From assembly GCA_028583685.1 (NCBI GenBank), contig JAMXIF010000045.1:1632365-1696364 (forward strand): a stretch of DNA of 64,000 nt, written 5' to 3'. How positions within the stretch are numbered: position 1 is the first letter of the stretch; each line of letters begins with the position of its first letter. Made by a program: the position numbers and the translations under genes. The stretch comes from Petaurus breviceps papuanus (Eukaryota; Chordata; Mammalia; Diprotodontia; Petauridae). Below are positions 58,704 through 64,000 of the stretch, piece by piece. The notes beneath the pieces were generated by a model, which saw nothing but the letters and a program-made list of their open reading frames with translations, ran no database searches and was not told the DNA's origin.

Positions 58704-59098
58704 TGTTATGGTGGCATAAAGAAAACCGAGTAGTCACACCCAGACAATGATTTATTTAGCAAAGCATGCCTTGAAGAAATAAACCAGGTCCAAGGCTCTC
58801 AGTAGACAAGCACCTAGAACCTTGGCTTTTACACAGTTAATATACAATTTGGAGGAGTGAAAAACAGGATTGTAGGAATTGAGACACCAGGATTCTTATT
58901 GGTGGAGGGAACTGAGAGAGACTGAGATGAAAGGGAGAGGGGTAATCTTCTGACATTCCTTAAGTTGGGTGCCTTTTGGGAAGGGAAGTAATCTTGTGAC
59001 ATCCCAAATCAGGTCACTTACAAGCAACCGAAATTTAGCTTCATAAAATGGTGGATAAAGGCAAAATGGAATCACAAAGGTTATTTTTTAATGTAACA
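58704..59098 (-). mobile_element. probable LTR of fossil retrovirus (family D)
   Basis: Minus-strand sense begins TGTTACATT and ends CCATAACA, with CCACCAATAAG and TGTATATTAAC promoter-like sites and GCTAAATAAATCA as poly(A) signal about 50 bp before the end. Flanking 5-bp words do not match, so it may be one end of a larger, rearranged copy. Confidence 0.6.
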
Positions 59099-59398
59099 TT
59101 TCTCACTTACGTGTGTGAGATAAAAACACACACACACACACAATTTTGATCCTGGTGTTCCCAACCCCCAGGATGATATATTTAAACACTTTACCTATTA
59201 AAGATTTCTGGACAGAATGATAGGGTACCTTAAGAGACGTCAAAGGTGAGAGGCATAAAGAGTCCAAGCAGAATCATAATTTCATATATCACCTAAGGAG
59301 ACAAATCTCGTAATATAGATTCTACAGGTAAATTAAGTCAGGTTATAGATCAAAGTACTTAGAGGGCTCACCATGGACTAATATGAGAGGAGAGATTT

Positions 59399-59664
59399 GC
59401 ATGTCACTAAAGTAACCAAGAAAACTCAACAAACATAAACACCATGAAACAAAAAGTTAAGATAATGATCACCGGTATTAAATAAAGTCAAGTCTCCTTG
59501 TATCCTGATAGCCCACTCCCAATGTCCATTAAATCAGCACATTTCATCTTGGGTCCCAGCTGTCCTATGTAGTCATTGGATCCCTGGAAACATTTACCCT
59601 TGGACATTCTGAAATAGGCCTCTTCCTCAGGACAGTTCTGAAGGAAGTTCCTCCTAGTAGATCT
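59399..59664 (-). repeat. left arm of inverted repeat
   Basis: The reverse complement pairs with 61035-61306 along its length, for example ACTCAACAAACATAAACACC here and ACTCAACAAATATAAACACC there. By eye roughly 85-90 % identical. Confidence 0.85.
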
Positions 59665-61034
59665 GCTTCTCTGGTTCCAAGTCACTTGCAGGGATTCGTA
59701 GGTAATTCTGCTAAAATCTCCCAGTAAAAAGACTCAAGACCATTTCCTCATTCTTATAGAAAACAGTCTTGTCCTGTTGCTTTCTCAATGTTTCCTACTC
59801 CATTTAATTAGAAAACTTTTGGTCAACTGGGCCAAACTGGTCTCTAACTTGCAGATGACTGAAGCTGAACAGAGCAGAGCAGACAAGGGACAAGAGAGTC
59901 AGGATCAAACAGAAGTTATTTTCTATTGTGAGGAAAGTGGTTTGCAAGTGAAGTTCTCCTTCCTAAGACTGGGGGTGGGTGGGACTCACTCACTTATGGC
60001 ATGGGTAGGGTTTTTAAGCATGAAAACAACAAATGACTGAACCATAAACACAGGTATACTTGGGTCTTGAATAAACGGTTCTCCGAGTTATTAGGGTCAT
60101 TGAGCAGTGTGGTTGTTCAGTGGGGCACAGAACCAGGATTAGCATGGCCAGGACTTTTCACTCTTGAGCAGCAGTGGGGTACCTGACTCAGGTCACTTAG
60201 AAATTGCAAGCACTCAGAATTGTTAAGCATATCAAAGACTGTGAATGATCACTTCAGATGCAGCCTTAGCTTCCAAGTCAGGGTTGCCTAGAAAGTAGGA
60301 AAGTTCCAACAAATCTAAATCATTAATAAAATTCATTACACATATCATACCAATTGACATGGAAATTATAGAAATTATTTTCATCATTTCTAGATTTTAC
60401 ATGTTTGTCCTATCCACCACTCCCAGCCCCTTGAGACTATTATCTCCATATAACCCTGAAAGAATGATATACTTCAAGGACCTAATCTTATACATGAATA
60501 TATAACTATTAGCAAATAGATGGGAAGCTAAAAACTCATTTACCTAGTTAAACAAGATATAATGTTGACCACAAATACAGAGCAACAGCATTAAGATCTT
60601 TCATATTTGTGTCTTATTATATTATCTTAGATTTTTAAGTATCAATCTGTTGATTAATAGGTTTAGTATTGCAATAACAAAAATTTCCATTGTTCACATA
60701 CCCTGATTATAGAAATTTGCTATGAAAGGAAAAAGGAGGGAAATAGTTAATGGCAATATCAAGACTGTCTCTTTAAGGGCACAGACTGATCTGACATAAG
60801 CCATAACAGGGAAAAACCTGCTTACTTCAGATTGATCCCAGGTAAGAGTCATAGCTAACAGCCAAACATATAGCAAAGTTCCAAATTTTTCACAGGGTAT
60901 CAAAAGTTAGGCTTAGAATTAACCATATGGGAAAATTTCCTGTTCAGAAAAGACATAGCACAACAGAGAAACTAAATCAGGAGGATCCTACCCTAGCCTA
61001 CACCAAGGCTGTCCTCTCAACTTTCCCAGACACA

Positions 61035-61306
61035 AATCTACTAGGAGGAACTTCTTTCAGAGCTGTCCTAAGGAAAAGACCTATACCAGAATGTCCAAGA
61101 GTAGATGTTTCCAGGGATCAGATGATTACATGAGACAGCTGGGACTCAAGATGAAATGTGCTGATTAAATGGATATTGGGAGTGGGTTACCAGGTTACAA
61201 GGAGACTTGATGTTATTTAGTATTGATGACCATTATTTCATTGCTTCAACTTTTTGTTTCATGGTGTTTATATTTGTTGAGTTTTCTTGGTTACCTTAGT
61301 GACATG
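61035..61306 (+). repeat. right arm of inverted repeat
   Basis: Partner of 59399-59664. Similarity stops at ATCTACTAGGAGGAACTTC on the inner side and at GTGACATGTAAAT on the outer side. Confidence 0.85.
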
Positions 61307-61898
61307 TAAATATGAATTTACACAGAACCTGTAGCAGTTTTCAGACTGTATTCCCTTTGGATAGCACATGGCATTTCCCTTAAATGTTGAACAATGACTT
61401 AATGACCCTTCAAACAACTGTACCTGAAATTGAAACTTAGAACAATATCAAATTGCAGTCCCATGAGACTGTACCTCAAACTGCAAAATTTCATTAATCA
61501 CATCTTAGGGCTAGACTCTTCTTCTCATGGTCAACTCTCTCTATATATATATTCTATCTATACATGTATATATAGTGCTATGTATATATGTAGTTAACAA
61601 TGAGCACATATAAAGACATCTCATTTGTCTTTTATTTATATTTTAAGAAAATTACATTCTGGAGTTTCATACATATTGTGAATACATGATAGTTGACTCC
61701 TAACCCCAGAAAAATGTTGACTATAATAAGCCTCCAATCTGTATTGCCTATTCACCCCAAGAGAAGATTGAAATATTGAAATCTAAGTCTACTGTTACTA
61801 AATTGATTCAAGTACATGACTTTAGTACAGACTATTTATTAACAAGTACAATTTCATAATTTTCATAAGTGATACCCAAATTAAAAAATCAGATAAAA

Positions 61899-61952
61899 TT
61901 CACTTTTTACTATCAGCAAACCTTTAAGCTTTGTGGAATAGATTATTCCACA
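61899..61952 (+). repeat. 54-bp inverted repeat, left copy (L1 5' flank)
   Basis: Lies directly before the L1 start. Pairs with 62730-62783 at 53 of 54 positions. Contains its own palindrome TGTGGAATA / TATTCCACA. Confidence 0.95.
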
Positions 61953-63256
61953 TCAGCCACTGACTATAGTCATCTACTGTTCGATAAACCCAAAGACTCC
62001 AGCTTCTGGGATAAGAACTCACTATTTGATAAAAACTACTAGGAAAACTGGAAAAGAGTGGTAGAAACTAGGCATGGACCAACATCCATACCCTATGCCA
62101 AGACAAGGTCAGAATGGGTACATGAATTAGGTATAAGGGTGATACCATAAGCAAATTAGAAGAGTTAGGGAAAGGGTTTGCACAAACAAAACCAATACAA
62201 CCAAGATTAGAAGGAAAGCAGAAGAATAGGAAACAACTTTTACAGCCAGGGTTTCTGTAATGTCCTCATTTCTCAAATATATAGAGAACTGAGTCAAATT
62301 TATGAGGAAATAAGACATTGCCAAATCAATAAATGGTCAAAAGATATGAAAGGGGAAGTTTTCAGATGAAGAAATTAAAGCTATATATAGTTATATGAAA
62401 AAATGTTCTAAATTACTATTGATTAGAAAAATGCAGATTAAAACAACTCTAAGGTACCACCTCACACCTAACAGATTGGCTAATATGACAGAAAAGGAAA
62501 ATTATAAATGTTGGGGAAGATATATGAAAATTAAGACTCTAATATATTGCTGGTAGAGTTGTGAATTGATCCATCCATTCTGGAAAACAATTTGGAACTA
62601 TGCTCAAACGGCAATCAAACTGTGCATATCCTTTGACCTAGCAATACCACTACTAGGTCTGTATTTCAAAGAGATCATAAAATAGGGAGAAGGACCTACA
62701 TGTACAAAGATATTTATAGCAGCTCTTTTTGTGGAATAATCTATTCCACAAAGCTTAAAGTTTTGCTGATAGTAAAAAGTGAAAGAACTGAAAATTGAGG
62801 GAATGTCAATCACTTGGGAAGTGGCTGAACCACTTGTGGTATATTAATGTCATGGCATACTATTGTGCTATAAGAAATGACGAGCATGTGGATTTCAGAA
62901 AATCTTGGAAAAACTTACATGAACTGATAATGAATGAAATGAGTAGAACTGGGACAACATTGCACACAGTAACAGCAACATTGTGCAATGATCAACTATG
63001 ATTGATGTACCTCTTCTCAGCAATACAATAATCTAAAATAATTCCAAAAGACTCATGATGGAAAATACTATCCACATCCAGAGAAAGAACTATCCATATC
63101 CAGAGAAAAGCCTGAATGCAGATTGAAGTATATACTATTTTCACTTTTATGTTGTTTTTTGTGGCTTTTCCTTTTCATTCTGTTTCTTCTCTCACAACAC
63201 GATTAAGGAGGAAATATGTTTACATGATTACACATGTATAACCTATATCAGATTGC
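61953..63256 (+). mobile_element. L1 LINE, 5'-truncated, with inverted flank insert
   Basis: Begins within ORF2 (GATAAACCCAAAGACTCCAG) and holds the C-terminal part (YYCAIRNDEHVDFRKSWKNL codons) and 3' UTR to CTATATCAGATTGC. At 62730-62783 a 54-bp segment foreign to L1 replaces a few bases; it is the inverted copy of the 5' flank. Confidence 0.85.
62730..62783 (-). repeat. 54-bp inverted repeat, right copy (inside L1)
   Basis: Interrupts L1 between CTCTTTTTGTGG and AAGAACTGAAAATTGAGGG, which are adjacent in other L1 copies apart from about four bases. Confidence 0.95.
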
Positions 63257-63571
63257 TGATGTTATGTGATCACTGATGTTAACCCAGAATATCTTGCTAT
63301 ATTCTATCTGAGTAGAGAACATAAGAAACAGCACTTTGGGGGAAGGAAGCTATCTGAAGCAATTTGGGGGCTATAGGTAGAGGGTTATTTGCACCGTATT
63401 GGGATACCTTTTTCTTCTTAAATATCCCTGTTATGTACTTAGGGAGAAAATTATTGGAATGAAATCTTATAACTTGTAATAGTTTTCAAGTGTAATTAGT
63501 ATATAAAACCTTGGCTATGAAAGGGCCTGAGAGTGCAAACCAATTCTGTGCAGAGAGAAATAGCGGCGACA
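63257..63571 (+). mobile_element. LTR of fossil retrovirus (family F), 315 bp
   Basis: Starts TGATGTTATG and ends GCGGCGACA, with a TATATAAAA box near 63500. Flanks GATTGC and CATTGC fit a 5-6-bp duplication. It lies at the 3' UTR of the preceding L1. The end resembles that of LTR family C. Solitary. Confidence 0.7.
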
Positions 63572-64000
63572 CATTGCTAAATGATTTTTAAATTAAATAC
63601 AGAAAGTAAGGTTAGGGATATAATTAGGACTCTTTGTTATCGTGCTTCTAGTTGCCTGTAATTCAATACACATGACTATTTATAATTGTGAAAAGCCAGA
63701 CCAACGTACACAATCTCCATGAGGTCAAATATAATAATAACTGAACATTACAGTTCTCCTACTGCTAAAAACAGGGAAGAGGTCATGAGCAACCACACCA
63801 AAGCGTCAGCTGATTTCTTACTTCTGTAGTATACTCAGACCTAGGTAGTCATATTTCTCCTTCTTACCCAATCATGAAAACCATGGCCACCACAATGGGG
63901 GCCAAAAGGTTGAGCAGGGATTCAAGGAGGCAATTAGAAGCAGGAATGTGCTGAAGTGTCTGTTCTAAAAGATATGAGGTTCACATAAAATCAGTTCATG
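63572..64000. other. intergenic, nothing recognised
   Basis: No gene or repeat family recognised up to the window end. Confidence 0.4.

Larger units (their letters stand above)
59099..61898. other. unassigned region with long inverted arms
   Basis: Apart from an AC run near 59126-59142, no family is recognised. Arms at 59399-59664 and 61035-61306 are inverted copies of each other. The 1.37 kb between them shows no gene. Confidence 0.45.

Overview
The window is nuclear DNA of a marsupial mammal. The evidence is the dominant interspersed repeats: short tRNA-derived SINEs beginning GGGGCAGCTAGGTGGC, MAR1-type CORE-SINEs whose 3' tail resembles RTE/BovB LINEs, marsupial-type L1 LINEs, and older L2 and MIR-like fragments. 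I cannot fix the species. Two 10-N gaps show that this is a draft scaffold.

Gene content: one protein-coding gene is supported. TMEM19 (DUF92 family) lies on the + strand, and its last four coding exons are at 6533-6670, 7122-7376, 10241-10450 and 11807-11970. All four join in phase with GT/AG boundaries and give about 255 C-terminal residues that match the vertebrate protein closely. The first ~80 residues are encoded upstream of position 1, so 1-6532 is intron. A 3' UTR of undefined length follows 11970.

From about 13.6 kb to the right end I find no host exon. This is repeat-rich intergenic sequence. It holds L1 copies at 22.5-24.9, 25.2-26.5, 30.9-33.6, 34.8-39.0, 47.0-52.2 and 62.0-63.3 kb, an RTE (BovB-like) LINE remnant at 14.4-15.7 kb, an L2 copy at 55.6-58.3 kb, two hAT-like DNA transposon remnants, and about 50 SINE copies. 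Fossil retrovirus LTRs, apparently solitary, are at 1-1118, 25851-26373, 35717-37135, 44113-45251, 49380-50515, 54961-55474, 56165-57447, probably 58704-59098 and 63257-63571. Several have clear 5-bp target-site duplications and sit inside older L1, L2 or SINE copies.

The least ordinary structures are: head-to-tail SINE dimers and a trimer that all use one seam; a five-unit SINE cluster inside a single target-site duplication; a 54-bp inverted copy of an L1's 5' flank inside that L1; a 102-bp in-frame tandem triplication in L1 ORF2; two L1s that keep ORF1 and the 3' end but lack most of ORF2; and an unexplained pair of ~270-bp inverted arms 1.4 kb apart. I found no CRISPR array, no structural RNA gene and no convincing new protein system. 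The window reads as a gene tail followed by layered transposon sediment.
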